Shown piece after piece: positions 26,930-27,326 of a stretch of DNA of 27,326 bases. Every line of letters starts with the position of its first letter. The stretch's first letter is position 1. The notes beneath the pieces are model-generated. The model did no database searches. It had not been told where the DNA came from and saw nothing but the letters and a program-made list of their open reading frames with translations. The position numbers were made by a program, and so were the translations under genes. Source of the DNA: JACJXF01 sp964349045 (GTDB lineage: Bacteria; Bacteroidota; Bacteroidia; Bacteroidales; GCA-2748055); contig CAYGFI010000050.1 in assembly GCA_964349045.1 (NCBI GenBank), positions 1 to 27,326 of the forward strand, given 5' to 3'.

Positions 26930-27326
26930 ACGTTAGGATTTAATTGTTAAAAATCAGAAATCTGTTTATTTATGTTTTGTTTTATATGGTATTTTGATAT
27001 ACCCATGAAAATCCTTTCAATCTCTGTAAACAACCACTATTCTAAGCCGAATGACATACTTAGAAATTGCTGCTTTCATAGTAAAAATATCCTTTAAAGT
27101 TTTTTAATTATGATATTTTCAATCAAAAGCAGAAATCTATAAGAATAGACATCATAACCAGAATTTAATGCCGGTAATCCAACTTAAAGTTTATTTTACA
27201 GACAAAAACAATTCATTTACATTTAGTAAGTGAAAAGACCAGGGCCAGAAGCCATGTGAATTATTGAATTCCGGTTGATTTTCAGAATGCATGAATAAAT
27301 AAAAATGCAGAATAATTCCATAAATC
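26930..27326. promoter_or_regulatory. Upstream region of pair 3 SusC, running to the window edge
   Basis: A 397-nt AT-rich region with no protein-coding frame and no clear hairpin. It should contain the minus-strand promoter for the SusC gene, but I found no convincing pair of -33 (TTTG) and -7 (TAnnTTTG) elements. The next gene lies beyond the window. Confidence 0.35.

Overview
The window looks like chromosomal DNA of a low-GC Bacteroidota, probably class Bacteroidia. It carries three SusC/SusD outer-membrane uptake pairs, lipoproteins with acidic residues after the lipobox cysteine (the surface-export pattern of this phylum), a protein with a C-terminal type IX secretion (T9SS) sorting domain, and AT-rich start regions without strong Shine-Dalgarno sites. 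No tRNA, rRNA, CRISPR array, transposase or integrase was seen.

Left part (1-6068). A cut-off reading frame (1-86, +) is followed by an overlapping gene pair (196-3560, +). The pair encodes a polytopic membrane protein with a helical-repeat tail and a lipoprotein with one c-type haem motif (CMHCH) and a TolB-like beta-propeller. A convergent gene (3798-6068, -) encodes a membrane-anchored SGNH/GDSL hydrolase with TPR repeats.

Middle (6069-8562). A secreted four-part protein (6253-7986, +; CBM9-like, Ig-like, CBM4/9-like, T9SS tail) ends at a strong hairpin terminator. A roughly 230-bp nested inverted repeat with no coding content follows (8219-8447). Then comes a second strong terminator that reads on the minus strand and closes the large operon.

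Right part (8563-26929, all minus). Transcription runs from high to low coordinates. First is a SusC/SusD pair (26929 to 22240) whose two genes are separated by an unusual 145-nt spacer with hairpins, with a probable terminator after SusD. Then comes a probable six-gene operon (21843 to 8563) built as the same three-gene unit twice: fasciclin (FAS1) lipoprotein, SusC, SusD; then FAS1 lipoprotein, SusC, SusD. Both SusC-SusD gaps inside it are exactly 19 nt.

Working model (inference): the right part encodes three outer-membrane nutrient-import complexes. In two of them a fasciclin lipoprotein takes the place that extra surface glycan-binding lipoproteins hold in classical polysaccharide utilisation loci. 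No glycoside hydrolase, lyase, sulfatase, peptidase, sigma/anti-sigma pair or hybrid two-component sensor lies in the window, so the substrate cannot be named. The secreted CBM-like T9SS protein may be a soluble or surface partner, but only its position suggests this. The duplicated FAS1-SusC-SusD operon is the most interesting candidate system here.
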